Shown here piece after piece: positions 1-7,469 of a DNA stretch of 64,000 nt. The stretch spans positions 46,354-110,353 of the forward strand of contig JAHBVR010000027.1 of NCBI GenBank assembly GCA_019637395.1. The letters run 5' to 3'. Under the pieces are notes generated by a model. That model saw only the letters and a program-made list of their open reading frames with translations. It had not been told where the DNA came from and ran no database searches. Both the position numbers and the translations under genes were made by a program. Numbering within the stretch: the stretch's first letter is position 1; each line of letters starts with the position of its first letter. Source of the DNA: Vulcanimicrobiota bacterium (lineage in GTDB: Bacteria; Vulcanimicrobiota; Xenobia; Xenobiales; JADMJV01).

Positions 1-220
1 GGCGGCATTGCAGCGGGGAGCGTCGCAGCACCTCCAGCCGCCAGCCGTTGCGGCGTTGCACCTGCTGGCGTTCCAGTTCGCGGCTGTATTCCAGCCCCAT
101 TTTGTAGTAGTTGACGTCATCCGGGCCTTCAAACCCCCGGGCGGCCAGGCGCACCAGGCCGATTTGCACGGATACGAAGAGGCCCAGGCTGATCACGATG
201 GCGGCCGGCCAGACTTTCAT
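1..220 (-). CDS. ccoH: FixH/CcoH family protein (partial, runs off the left edge)
   Basis: The reading frame opens with MKVWPAAIVISLGL, one N-terminal membrane helix, followed by RGFEGPDDVNYYKMGLEY, which matches the conserved FixH stretch just after the helix (an NYY..GL.Y pattern). FixH/CcoH proteins assist assembly of cbb3 oxidase. The ATG at 220 overlaps the ccoP stop codon (ATGA), so this is the fifth gene of the ccoNOQP operon. The 3' end lies outside the window. Family assignment is from the motif and context; the short visible length limits certainty. Confidence 0.8.
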   Translation of the reverse strand, partial: MKVWPAAIVISLGLFVSVQIGLVRLAARGFEGPDDVNYYKMGLEYSRELERQQVQRRNGWRLEVLRRSPLQCR

Positions 221-732
221 TTGGAGGCCGCCTGGGTGGTGTTGCCGAGGCTGTGCACGTAGGCGGCCACCGTATTGATCTGGTCGGACTTCAAAAAGGT
301 GCCCCAGGCCGGCATGCCGCCGGGCCGGCCCTTACGGATGGTTTCGAAGAGGTCTTTATCCTCGTTGCCGTATTTCCAATCCGAGTCGGTCAGACAGGGG
401 CCGATCTTGCCTTCGGCGTTGTTGCCGTGGCAAGAGGCACAGTTGCTGGAGAAGAGCTTTTTGCCCTCCTCCAAGGTTTCCGGCCGGGCGGCCAGCTCGG
501 CCAGATTGGGGTCACTGGAAACCGGAGCGCTTTTCACCACGGTCGTCGAGGCCCACTGTTTCTCCTGGCTCCAGCCGGAAGTGCCCGGCCAGAACCAGAA
601 GCTCGGATAATAGACGGCGTAGCCGATGGAGAAGACAATCGAGAGATAGAAGAGGTAGAGCCACCAGCGCGGCAGCGGGTTGTCCAGTTCTTCAATGCCA
701 TCACAGGAATGGTCTAAAATCGGGGCTTCCAT
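217..732 (-). CDS. ccoP: cbb3-type cytochrome c oxidase subunit III, short mono-heme form
   Basis: This is the diheme-type electron-entry subunit of cbb3 oxidase, but at 171 residues it is much shorter than the usual roughly 300. The N-terminus has the CcoP signature (DGIEELDNPLPRWW), then one membrane helix (about residues 24-44) and a single c-type heme motif CASCH near residue 100, with a likely axial Met in GGMPAW. No second CxxCH is present, whereas typical CcoP carries two. It lies between ccoQ and ccoH with overlapping start and stop codons. Identity is secure; the missing heme domain is the odd feature. Confidence 0.93.
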   Translation of the reverse strand: MEAPILDHSCDGIEELDNPLPRWWLYLFYLSIVFSIGYAVYYPSFWFWPGTSGWSQEKQWASTTVVKSAPVSSDPNLAELAARPETLEEGKKLFSSNCASCHGNNAEGKIGPCLTDSDWKYGNEDKDLFETIRKGRPGGMPAWGTFLKSDQINTVAAYVHSLGNTTQAASK

Positions 733-881
733 CAGGCGGTCTCCTCATCGCGGAAGGGAATCTGGGCCAACTCGTCCAGGCCGGGCATGCGAAACGCATA
801 GAGTAGAACCCCGGAAAAAACCAGGAAGAAGAGCAAGAGCACGGCTTCCTTCAGGGGCGCGATCCAGGCAAACTCGTTCAT
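732..881 (-). CDS. ccoQ: cbb3-type oxidase subunit CcoQ/FixQ
   Basis: A 49-residue protein that starts at the ATG overlapping the ccoO stop (ATGA) and ends in a TGATG overlap with ccoP. It has one hydrophobic helix (about residues 10-29) and the typical CcoQ tail DELAQIPFRDEE. CcoQ is a small single-pass subunit that stabilises the interaction of CcoP with the core. Small size and position between ccoO and ccoP make the call firm. Confidence 0.92.
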   Translation of the reverse strand: MNEFAWIAPLKEAVLLLFFLVFSGVLLYAFRMPGLDELAQIPFRDEETA

Positions 882-1561
882 GGCTGTTGGGCCTCCCGCC
901 AGTGAATGTCTCCCCCGAGTCGTTGTAGATAAGCAATTAAGGCGATGATCTCGCGGTCGGACTGGACGTTTTCCACCTTCTGCTCGCGCAGGCGGTCGTA
1001 AATGCCTCCGGCCTGGGCTTGCATAGCGGCCTGGGCGCCTTCGATTTCCTCCGGCGTGTAGGGCACGCCCAGCTTGCGCAGCACCTGCATCTTCTTTTTG
1101 GTCAGAGAAGTATCCAGCTTGTTCTGGTGCAGCCAGCTGTACTTGGGCATGACCGAGCCGGGCACGATCTGGCGCGGGTCGAGCATATGGTAGTAGTGCC
1201 AGGAGTCGGGATATTTGGCGCCTACCCGGTGCAAGTCCGGACCGGTCCGCTTGGAACCAAATTGAAAGGGATGGTCGTAGACGAATTCACCCGCCTTGGA
1301 GTAAGGCCCGTAACGTTCCGTCTCATCGCGAAAGGGGCGCACCATCTGACTGTGGCAGTTGTAGCATCCCTCGCGCACGTAGATATCCCGGCCCTCCAGT
1401 TCCAGCGGGGTGTAGGGCTTGACCCCCTCGATGGGCGGCACCGAGGAGCGCACGTAGTAGAGCGGCACGATTTCCACCAGGCCTCCCACCAGTACCAGCA
1501 CGGTGACGAGAACTGACATCAAAACTCCCTGGCTTTCCAGCCAGCGATGGTCCTTCTTCAT
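878..1561 (-). CDS. ccoO: cbb3-type cytochrome c oxidase subunit II (mono-heme)
   Basis: A 227-residue membrane-anchored cytochrome c. An N-terminal helix (about residues 12-32) is followed by the diagnostic CcoO motif YVREGCYNCHSQMVRPF, which contains the CxxCH heme site, and by GPDLHRVGAKYPDSWHYYHM and the distal Met region GSVMPKYSWL. It passes electrons from CcoP to CcoN. The start ATG overlaps the ccoN stop by four bases, indicating translational coupling. Confidence 0.97.
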   Translation of the reverse strand: MKKDHRWLESQGVLMSVLVTVLVLVGGLVEIVPLYYVRSSVPPIEGVKPYTPLELEGRDIYVREGCYNCHSQMVRPFRDETERYGPYSKAGEFVYDHPFQFGSKRTGPDLHRVGAKYPDSWHYYHMLDPRQIVPGSVMPKYSWLHQNKLDTSLTKKKMQVLRKLGVPYTPEEIEGAQAAMQAQAGGIYDRLREQKVENVQSDREIIALIAYLQRLGGDIHWREAQQP

Positions 1562-3018
1562 ACTTGCTCCAGACGACTCGGCCTCACCGACTCAGCAGGG
1601 ACCGGGGGATTGGTGGCGCGGCCCGAACGAGCGGTTTGCACCAGGTTATAGACCATCATCAAGAGGCCCGCCAGGTAGAGGGCGCCGCCCAAAGCGCGCA
1701 CCAGGTAGTAGGGAAAGAGAATCTTGGTGGTCTCGATGAAGCTGTAGGTGAGGCTGCCGTCCTGACTGAAGGCGCGCCACATCAGCCCCTGCGTGACCCC
1801 GGTGACCCACATCGAGACCATATAGAGCACGATGCCGATGGTGCCGGTCCAAAAATGAATGGTGGCCAGCTTGGTGGAGTAGAGCCGGGTGCCGTAGAGG
1901 CGGGGAACCAGCCAGTAGAAGACGGCGAAGACGGTGAATCCCACCCATCCCAGGGCGCCGCCGTGGACATGTCCCACGATCCAGTCGGTGTAGTGGCCGA
2001 GGGCCGAAACCGAGCGAATGGAGAGCATCGGACCTTCGAAGGTGGACATTCCATAAAAGGTCAGCGCCACCACAAAGAATTTCAAGATGGGATCGGTGCG
2101 CACTCTCTCATAAGCGCCCTTAAGCGTCAGCAGCCCGTTGAGCATGCCGCCCCAGGACGGGGCCAGCAGCATCAAGGAAAAGCACATTCCCAGAGTTTGG
2201 GCCCAGTCGGGCAGCGCCGTGTAGAGCAGATGGTGCGGCCCGGCCCAGATGTAGATAAAAATCAGGGACCAGAAATGAATGATGCTCAATCGGTAGGAGT
2301 AGACCGGCTTTTCGGCCGCCTTGGGCAGATAGTAATACATCATTCCCAGGAAGGGCGTGGTCAGCAGAAAGCCGACCGCGTTGTGGCCGTACCACCACTG
2401 GATGAGGGCGTCCTGCACTCCCGACCAGACGATGTAGGATTTAAAAAGCGTGACCGGGATGGAGAGATTGTTGACCAGGTGCAGCACCGCGATGGTGATG
2501 ATGGTGGCGATGTAGAACCAGATGGCCACGTAAAGGTGCTTTTCGCGGCGCCGGGCCAGTGTCCAGAAGAAGTTGACTCCGAAGACGACCCAGATGAGCG
2601 TGATCAACTGGTCCACGATAAAGACCGGTTCGGCGTATTCTTTGCCGTCGGTGAAGCCGCTGAGCAGGCAGACGGCATCGAGCACGATGATCAATTGCCA
2701 GCCCCACAGGTGCACCTTGGAGAGCAGGTCCGAGGCCGTGCGCGTGCGGCACAGGCGCTGCACGCTATAATAGACGGAAGCGAAAATGGCGTTACCGGAG
2801 AAAGCGAAAATGACCGCGTTGGTGTGCAGCGGCCTCAGTCGTCCGAAGGTCAGGTAGGGGCTTTCCAGGTTGCATTGCCAAAAGGCCAGCTCCAAAGCCG
2901 CCCACAGACCCGCCAGCATTCCCACCGCCCCCCAGAACATGGTGAAAAATACGAAACCACGGACGGTATCGTCATCGTAGTTCTCGGCGCTCACCGGCGC
3001 CGGGTCGGTGTAGTTCAT
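1558..3018 (-). CDS. ccoN: cbb3-type cytochrome c oxidase catalytic subunit I
   Basis: A 486-residue polytopic heme-copper oxidase subunit that reduces O2 to water with high affinity. Visible ligand regions include RLRPLHTNAVIFAF (low-spin heme His), WWYGHNAVGF and AGPHHLLYT (CuB ligands), and GHYTDWIVGHVHGGALGW (heme b3 and low-spin heme His). The start is set by GAGGAGG five bases upstream of the ATG. It is first in the ccoNOQPH operon. A divergent FNR-type box at 3070-3083, with -10 TAGTGT at 3047-3042, places it under the low-oxygen regulator, as is known for cbb3 operons in other bacteria. Confidence 0.97.
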   Translation of the reverse strand: MNYTDPAPVSAENYDDDTVRGFVFFTMFWGAVGMLAGLWAALELAFWQCNLESPYLTFGRLRPLHTNAVIFAFSGNAIFASVYYSVQRLCRTRTASDLLSKVHLWGWQLIIVLDAVCLLSGFTDGKEYAEPVFIVDQLITLIWVVFGVNFFWTLARRREKHLYVAIWFYIATIITIAVLHLVNNLSIPVTLFKSYIVWSGVQDALIQWWYGHNAVGFLLTTPFLGMMYYYLPKAAEKPVYSYRLSIIHFWSLIFIYIWAGPHHLLYTALPDWAQTLGMCFSLMLLAPSWGGMLNGLLTLKGAYERVRTDPILKFFVVALTFYGMSTFEGPMLSIRSVSALGHYTDWIVGHVHGGALGWVGFTVFAVFYWLVPRLYGTRLYSTKLATIHFWTGTIGIVLYMVSMWVTGVTQGLMWRAFSQDGSLTYSFIETTKILFPYYLVRALGGALYLAGLLMMVYNLVQTARSGRATNPPVPAESVRPSRLEQV

Positions 3019-3041
3019 GTTTCCTCCTCTTGTGTGCTCCT

Positions 3042-3111
3042 ACACTAAGGGAGTCGGGGGGGAGGGGGTATGATCCAGGTCATAGGAGGCGATCCGAAAA
3101 TTGCTTATTTT
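3042..3111. promoter_or_regulatory. Divergent FNR-type promoter for ccoN and uspA
   Basis: The box ATGATCCAGGTCAT occupies 3070-3083. On the minus strand, 22 bases later, lies TAGTGT (3047-3042), which predicts ccoN transcription from about 3035. On the plus strand, 22 bases later, lies TATTTT (3106-3111), which predicts a start near 3118 and a leader of about 15 bases made up almost entirely of the ribosome binding site. Both arms put the box centre at -41.5, the class II FNR activator position. Confidence 0.8.
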
Positions 3112-3132
3112 GGGCCCAGGAGGATTTCACCG

Positions 3133-3579
3133 ATGTTTTTCAAGATTGTCGTGCCACTCGATGGCTCTATCTACTCCGAGGCCGCCCTCAAGTCGGCCAG
3201 TTTCATGGCCCGGGCTTTCAACGCCGAACTCAAGCTGGTGACGGTGGAGGATATTCCACTGCCCATCTATCCGGGCGAGGTGGATGCGGAAATGATCTCC
3301 GAGATCGAGAAGGATCACCAGGCCTATCTGAACGCCCGCGCTCACGAATTACGGGAGGAGGGCTGCTGCGTCAGCACCGTGGTGTTGCCTCCCGGTTCTC
3401 CGGCGGACCGGATCCTGGACGAAGTCAAGAAGGAAAGGGCCGATCTGATCGTGGTCGGCTCCCACGGAAGAACCGGACTTACGCGTATGCTACTCGGCAG
3501 CGTGGCTGAAAAGCTGGCCCGCCATGCGCCCTGCCCGGTGATGATCGCCCGGGTGCAGGAAGTGCCGGCCGCCGTTTAG
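3133..3579 (+). CDS. Universal stress protein, single UspA domain
   Basis: A 148-residue UspA-fold protein beginning FFKIVVPLDGSIYSEAAL and ending with the ATP-binding signature VVGSHGRTGLTRMLLGSVAEKL. The ATG at 3133 was chosen because AGGAGG sits eight bases upstream. An in-frame ATG at 3070 is part of the FNR box and would lie upstream of the predicted transcript start. USPs of this type accompany low-oxygen regulons in several bacteria. Its stop overlaps that of the convergent response regulator. Confidence 0.93.
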   Translation: MFFKIVVPLDGSIYSEAALKSASFMARAFNAELKLVTVEDIPLPIYPGEVDAEMISEIEKDHQAYLNARAHELREEGCCVSTVVLPPGSPADRILDEVKKERADLIVVGSHGRTGLTRMLLGSVAEKLARHAPCPVMIARVQEVPAAV

Positions 3580-4199
3580 CGTGGGTTCTTTTGCCAGACG
3601 TGCACGGCCAGTTGCGTACGGCTGCGCACGTTCAGTTTCTGCAGCAGCCGGCTGACGTGGGTCTTCACGGTTTTTTCGCCGATGCACAGAGTGTCGCCGA
3701 TTTCCGCGTTGGACATTCCCTTGGAAACCAGTTCCAGCACTTCTTGCTCGCGTTCGGTCAGGGCCGGCGCCTCCTCCTGGAAGCGCAGTTCGCGCATCAA
3801 CCGCGAGGCCGCCTCGGGGGCCAACTGGACCTGACCGGCCGCGGCCGCCTTGATGCAACGGCACAGTTCGGTAGCCTGCATGTCTTTGAGCAGGTAGCCG
3901 ATAGCTCCATTGCGCACGGCGCTGATCACCGAGGCGTCTTCGAGCACGCTGGTGAGCGCGATCACTTCAACCTCGGGAAAATCCTTGCGCAACTGAGCAA
4001 TAGCGGTGACCCCGTCCATCTCCGGCATCATCAGATCCATGAGCACCACCTCCGGCTGCAGACTGGCCACCTGTTCCAGCGCCTGCAGTCCGTTGCAGGC
4101 CTCACCGATGATACGGATTTCCGGGTCCTGGGAAAGTAACAACTTCAGACCCTGGCGGACCAGAGTGTGGTCGTCGACAATCAGAACGGAAATCGGCAT
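3576..4199 (-). CDS. NarL/FixJ-family response regulator
   Basis: A 207-residue two-domain regulator. The receiver spans about residues 1-120, with the acidic pocket VDDH, phospho-acceptor D55 (VVLMDLMMPEMDG) and K at YLLKDM. The C-terminal LuxR-type helix-turn-helix is LTEREQEVLELVSKGMSNAE followed by KTVKTHVSRLLQKL. No kinase is adjacent. The nearest kinase of the matching HisKA_3 class is the heme-PAS kinase at 11478-12866, a plausible but unproven partner. No FNR-type box precedes it. Confidence 0.93.
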   Translation of the reverse strand: MPISVLIVDDHTLVRQGLKLLLSQDPEIRIIGEACNGLQALEQVASLQPEVVLMDLMMPEMDGVTAIAQLRKDFPEVEVIALTSVLEDASVISAVRNGAIGYLLKDMQATELCRCIKAAAAGQVQLAPEAASRLMRELRFQEEAPALTEREQEVLELVSKGMSNAEIGDTLCIGEKTVKTHVSRLLQKLNVRSRTQLAVHVWQKNPR

Positions 4200-4268
4200 G
4201 GCTCGCGTTTCTCACTTCGTCGGCCCGCCCCTTCCAATTCATGCGTCAAGCACTTCAGGAGGTAGAAA

Positions 4269-4685
4269 ATGAATAAACCCAACGCGATTGTGGTCGGTAG
4301 CGACCTCAGCCCTCAGACCGCGGACTTGCTGCGCGAAGCCGTTCGCCTGGCCCGGGCCTACGAAGGCCATGTGGTTCTGGTCCACGCCGTCGAGCCCATC
4401 GAGAACCCCGACCAGGCGGATAGCGATACGACTGCCTTTCACGACCAGCTGATGCGCAAGGCCGAGGAGTGGATGAGCGAGCAGCGCGAGCATTGGACCG
4501 CTGAGGTGGACCTGTGCACCTACGTGGAGCTTGGCTCGCGTGTGCAGGTTCTGATCGGAGCGGTCAAGCAGCGCGAGGCCCGGGCGCTGGTCATCGGCAG
4601 TCCCTTCCGCGGGGACGGCCCCCCGGTGGGAATCGGGCTGCAGGTCATAGCCCAAAGTCCCTGCCCGGTCCTGATCCTCCCGTGA
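4269..4685 (+). CDS. Universal stress protein, UspA-like
   Basis: A 138-residue single USP domain, beginning AIVVGSDLSPQTADLLREAV and ending LVIGSPFRGDGPPVGIGLQV then QSPCPVLILP. The usual G-2x-G-9x-G(S/T) ATP loop is altered to GSPFRGDGPPVG, so nucleotide binding is uncertain. AGGAGG at about 4257 supports the start. It is divergent from the response regulator, and no FNR-type box is seen in the 69-base gap. Confidence 0.88.
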   Translation: MNKPNAIVVGSDLSPQTADLLREAVRLARAYEGHVVLVHAVEPIENPDQADSDTTAFHDQLMRKAEEWMSEQREHWTAEVDLCTYVELGSRVQVLIGAVKQREARALVIGSPFRGDGPPVGIGLQVIAQSPCPVLILP

Positions 4686-5543
4686 TCAGCCGGAAGCGGC
4701 ATGAGGGAAAATTAAAACGTCGCAGTCAGCGTGACGGGCGACTTTCTCGCTGACGCTTCCCAGCCAGAGGCGGCGGAAGCCGCTGCGCCCGTGACTGGAC
4801 ATGGCGATGAGGTCGCAGGCATTGGCCCGTGACCAGGCGAGAATGTCGTCCACCGGATTTCCATCCAGAACCACGACCTCAAGCGGTAGTCCTTCGATCT
4901 GGACCTGACGAAGGCGAGCTTCCACCTCGCCCAGATAGGCCAGGACCGCCTGCTGTTTGTGGGCAAAGTTTGGATACAGAGAGACGCCGCCGCTCTGGAG
5001 CAGCGTCACTTTGCCGCCCGGAGCAAGAAAGTCGGAAAGCCGGGGAATGACCGCCAACGAAGCCTCCGAACCGTCCACCGGCACCAGAATGTGGCGAAAG
5101 ATGGAAGCCGCCGGAGCCGGGGGACGAACCAGCAGAACCGGGCAGGGAGCCTGGCGCAGGACCCCTTCGGCCACGCTGCCCAGGAGCCAGTGTTCGGCTC
5201 CGTCGCGCCCGTGCGAGGCCATTACCAACAAATCGCATCGATGGTGCCTGGCCAGGGCGGGGAGTTCCTCACGGGGCGAGCCGAGCCGCGTGAGAGTCGA
5301 GACCGGACCGGGGGCAAAGGCAGCGGCCCGGTTCTCCAAATAGTTGCGAGCCCGGCTTAACACTTTTTGCTGAAGTTCAGGCACCAGTTCGGGGGCCAAT
5401 CCCGGAGCCATCTCGGCCATGTGCTCCACTACCTGCACCAGGAAGGTCTCGGCCCGATGGCCTCGCGCGAGAGCCAGGGCACACGGCAAAGCGGACTCGG
5501 ACAGCTCGGAGCCGTCCAGGGGAACTAAAATTCTTTCTATCAT
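4686..5543 (-). CDS. Universal stress protein, tandem UspA domains
   Basis: A 285-residue protein with two USP domains. Domain 1 (about 1-145) runs from MIERILVPLDGSELSESALP to MASHGRDGAEHWLLGSVAEG; domain 2 (about 150-283) runs from FRHILVPVDGSEASLAV to MSSHGRSGFRRLWLGSVSEK. Both keep the GSHG/SSHG-type ATP-binding loop. The ATG at 5543 lies exactly six bases after a -10 hexamer TATAGT (5555-5550) that is itself 23 bases from the FNR-type box at 5579-5592, so the mRNA is predicted to be leaderless. Confidence 0.93.
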   Translation of the reverse strand: MIERILVPLDGSELSESALPCALALARGHRAETFLVQVVEHMAEMAPGLAPELVPELQQKVLSRARNYLENRAAAFAPGPVSTLTRLGSPREELPALARHHRCDLLVMASHGRDGAEHWLLGSVAEGVLRQAPCPVLLVRPPAPAASIFRHILVPVDGSEASLAVIPRLSDFLAPGGKVTLLQSGGVSLYPNFAHKQQAVLAYLGEVEARLRQVQIEGLPLEVVVLDGNPVDDILAWSRANACDLIAMSSHGRSGFRRLWLGSVSEKVARHADCDVLIFPHAASG

Positions 5544-5549
5544 GCCTTT

Positions 5550-5620
5550 ACTATAGATCGTTGAGTGGCCCGGCCGGTCTGATCCAGATCATACGGATAA
5601 CCGGCAAAGCGCGCTAACCT
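5550..5620. promoter_or_regulatory. Divergent FNR-type promoter for tandem usp and adh
   Basis: The box CTGATCCAGATCAT lies at 5579-5592. Plus side: 22 bases to TAACCT (5615-5620), start near 5627, then a leader carrying AGGAGG for the alcohol dehydrogenase. Minus side: 23 bases to TATAGT (5555-5550), then six bases to the ATG of the tandem USP. This is the only one of twelve promoter arms with a 23-base spacer. Confidence 0.78.
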
Positions 5621-5645
5621 GACGGAGCAAGATCAGGAGGAAACC

Positions 5646-6653
5646 ATGAAAGCTGCCGTTGTTACCCAGTTTAGCGCTCCGCTGGAGCTCACCGAGGTCA
5701 AGACTCCCGAAGTCGGAGCCGAAGAAATCCTGGTCAAGGTGGCCGCCTGCGGGGTCTGCCATACCGACCTGCACGCCGCCCATGGCGATTGGCCGGTCAA
5801 GCCCAACCCTCCCTTCATTCCCGGCCATGAGGGCGTGGGAGAAGTGGTGGAAGTGGGAAAATCGGTAGGCGGAGTCAAGCCTGGCGACCGCGTCGGTGTC
5901 CCCTGGCTCCACACGGCCTGCGGCGGCTGCTGCCACTGTCTGACCGGCTGGGAAACCCTGTGCGGCCGCCAACAGATGACCGGGTATACCGTCAATGGAG
6001 GCTTTGCCGAATATGTGCTGGCTGACCCGGCTTTTGTGGGACACCTGCCGGAAAGCCTCCCCTACGCCGACGCGGCCCCCATTCTATGCGCGGGTGTAAC
6101 GGTCTACAAAGGCTTGAAGGAAACCGAGTCTCGCCCCGGCGATTGGGTGGTCGTCTCCGGTATCGGCGGCCTCGGCCATCTGGCCGTTCAGTACGCTCAA
6201 GCCATGGGTTTTCGGGTTATCGCCGTGGATATCAGCGAATCGAAACTGGCCCTGGCCCGCCAACTGGGGGCCGAGCATTGTTTTGACGGGAGCCAGCAGG
6301 ACACGGTGGCGCAAGTCCAGGCTCTGGGTGGGGCTCGCGGGGTACTGGTGACCGCCGTTTCCAACCGGGCCTTCGCGGATGGAGTGGCCATGCTGGCTCC
6401 CGGTGGAACCATGTCCTTGGTGGGATTGCCGCCGGGAGACTTTCCCCTGCCGATTTTCGACGTGGTCCTGCATCGCAAAACGATTCGAGGATCGATCGTG
6501 GGCACTCGCCAGGATCTGGCCGAAGCCCTGGATTTTGCCGCTCGGGGCCTGGTCAAAGCCCACTACCGGACCGACCGCCTGGAGAACATCAACCAGATCT
6601 TCCAGGAGATGCAACAAAACACCATCGATGGCCGGGTGGTCATGACTTTCTAA
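5646..6653 (+). CDS. adhP: Zinc-dependent alcohol dehydrogenase (AdhP-like)
   Basis: A 335-residue medium-chain dehydrogenase. The catalytic zinc site shows as CGVCHTDLHAAHGDW and GHEGVGEV, the structural zinc loop as CGGCCHCLTGWETLC (four cysteines), and the NAD-binding Rossmann turn as GIGGLGHLAVQYA. The length and the GHEGVGEV start of the core match class I/AdhP ethanol dehydrogenases, which reoxidise NADH by reducing acetaldehyde. AGGAGG nine bases upstream fixes the ATG. An FNR-type class II promoter immediately upstream fits a role in fermentative or oxygen-limited metabolism. Confidence 0.93.
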   Translation: MKAAVVTQFSAPLELTEVKTPEVGAEEILVKVAACGVCHTDLHAAHGDWPVKPNPPFIPGHEGVGEVVEVGKSVGGVKPGDRVGVPWLHTACGGCCHCLTGWETLCGRQQMTGYTVNGGFAEYVLADPAFVGHLPESLPYADAAPILCAGVTVYKGLKETESRPGDWVVVSGIGGLGHLAVQYAQAMGFRVIAVDISESKLALARQLGAEHCFDGSQQDTVAQVQALGGARGVLVTAVSNRAFADGVAMLAPGGTMSLVGLPPGDFPLPIFDVVLHRKTIRGSIVGTRQDLAEALDFAARGLVKAHYRTDRLENINQIFQEMQQNTIDGRVVMTF

Positions 6654-6657
6654 AAGA

Positions 6658-6699
6658 TTGACCTGGATCATACTTCCTGGGCGTGATCCCGGTTAAACT
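6658..6699 (+). promoter_or_regulatory. FNR-type promoter firing into a non-coding gap
   Basis: The box TTGACCTGGATCAT (6658-6671) begins five bases after the adh stop. A 22-base spacer leads to TAAACT (6694-6699), the identical hexamer and spacing used at 7534-7539. The predicted start is about 6706. There is no open reading frame of note before the terminator at 6744-6778, so the product should be an untranslated RNA. Confidence 0.7.
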
Positions 6700-6705
6700 G
6701 GCCAG

Positions 6706-6778
6706 GCCGACGAAAGTTGGCCTCCAAACCTGTCAAAGTGGAGCTGGCCTTGACCAGGCCAGTTCCCTTTTTTCATTT
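6706..6778 (+). ncRNA. Candidate FNR-activated small RNA (about 70 nt)
   Basis: The predicted transcript starts at about 6706, six bases after the -10 hexamer TAAACT. Its first bases form a hairpin, GGCCGAC-GAAA-GTTGGCC (6706-6723), a seven-pair stem with one G-U pair capped by a GNRA tetraloop. A single-stranded stretch of about 20 nt follows (6724-6743), then the terminator hairpin CTGGCCT-TGACC-AGGCCAG and a U-rich tail. A 5' hairpin, an open seed region and a terminator is a common small-RNA layout, and E. coli FnrS is a known FNR-activated example. Existence is inferred; the alternative is that the hairpins only end the adh mRNA. Confidence 0.5.
6744..6778 (+). terminator. Intrinsic terminator between adh and fnr
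   Basis: A perfect seven-pair stem (6744-6750 with 6756-6762), a five-base loop and then TTCCCTTTTTTC. The T-rich tail is on the plus strand only, so it ends plus-strand transcripts (the candidate sRNA and any adh read-through), not the convergent fnr gene whose stop lies at 6773-6775. Confidence 0.8.
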
Positions 6779-7462
6779 TGGCAGGCTGGCGAATTGCTCC
6801 AGCAAAGCCAGGTTCTCCAGCGCGACCTGGCGGCGAATCAGGCGCACCGCTCCCAGGCGGGCTAACGCTTGCAAGGTGCGGGAAACCGATTCGGGCGAAG
6901 CGCCCACCATCTGGCTCATCTCCGCTCGCGTCAACTCCACCGCATAGCCGTTGCGTTGGCGTAACTCCAGCAGTAAACGGGAAATGCGGGCGCGCGTGTC
7001 CAGTTGGGAAAGATTGAAGAGTTGACTCTCGGAATGACCGAGGTCCCGGGCCAGCAGCCGGGCCAGGTTCAGGGAGAGCCCGGCATCCAACTGCAAGCAG
7101 TATTGCACCGTGGCGGCATCCACAAAACAGAGCCGGCAGTCGCGCACGGCCGTGGCCGTAGCCGTCAGGGCCTCGCCGGTCAGCAGCGAGCGATGCCCCA
7201 CCACCTCCAGGCCGTGGACCAGGCGCACGATTTGCACTTCTCCGTCCAGGCTGGTGCGATGCAGCTTGAGCAGCCCCGAGTAGGTGCAGTAGATCCCCTG
7301 ACTTACCTCACCTTCGCGGAAAAGCACCGATCCGCGTGGGATAATCCGAGTTTTCTTGGCGGAATTCCAGAGTTCGGTGGCTGCCTGCGAAGCGCCGCTG
7401 AGAAGTTTGTGGCCGCATTGGGCGCAATCGCTACAAGAATGGGGCGCGCACGGGTAGTTCAT
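6773..7462 (-). CDS. fnr: FNR-type Crp/Fnr-family oxygen-responsive regulator
   Basis: A 229-residue cAMP-receptor-fold regulator. The N-terminus carries four cysteines (C5, C10, C13, C16 in CAPHSCSDCAQC), and C112 in RDCRLCFVD aligns with E. coli FNR Cys122, so a [4Fe-4S] cluster is likely. The recognition helix has E191-S-V-S-R195, matching the E..SR residues by which FNR reads TTGAT half-sites. I place the start at the ATG at 7462, seven bases past a -10 hexamer TAGGCT (7475-7470). Upstream in-frame starts would lie before the transcript start. A box at 7498-7511 implies autoregulation. Confidence 0.88.
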   Translation of the reverse strand: MNYPCAPHSCSDCAQCGHKLLSGASQAATELWNSAKKTRIIPRGSVLFREGEVSQGIYCTYSGLLKLHRTSLDGEVQIVRLVHGLEVVGHRSLLTGEALTATATAVRDCRLCFVDAATVQYCLQLDAGLSLNLARLLARDLGHSESQLFNLSQLDTRARISRLLLELRQRNGYAVELTRAEMSQMVGASPESVSRTLQALARLGAVRLIRRQVALENLALLEQFASLPK

Positions 7463-7469
7463 GAAGTTC

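Noticed and set aside
1564-3048. Long open frame on the plus strand opposite ccoN
   Set aside because: The translation is Gly/Gln/His/Arg-rich, without any domain, and mirrors codon bias of the real oxidase gene. Several similar antisense frames exist in this GC-rich window and were left out.
3070-3132. Upstream ATG start for the first universal stress protein
   Set aside because: The ATG is part of the FNR box and upstream of the predicted transcription start; the ATG at 3133 has AGGAGG and the normal USP N-terminus.
6658-6671. FNR box after adh as a promoter for fnr on the minus strand
   Set aside because: It lies downstream of the fnr stop, and fnr has its own well-spaced box at 7498; only the plus-strand direction gives a proper -10.
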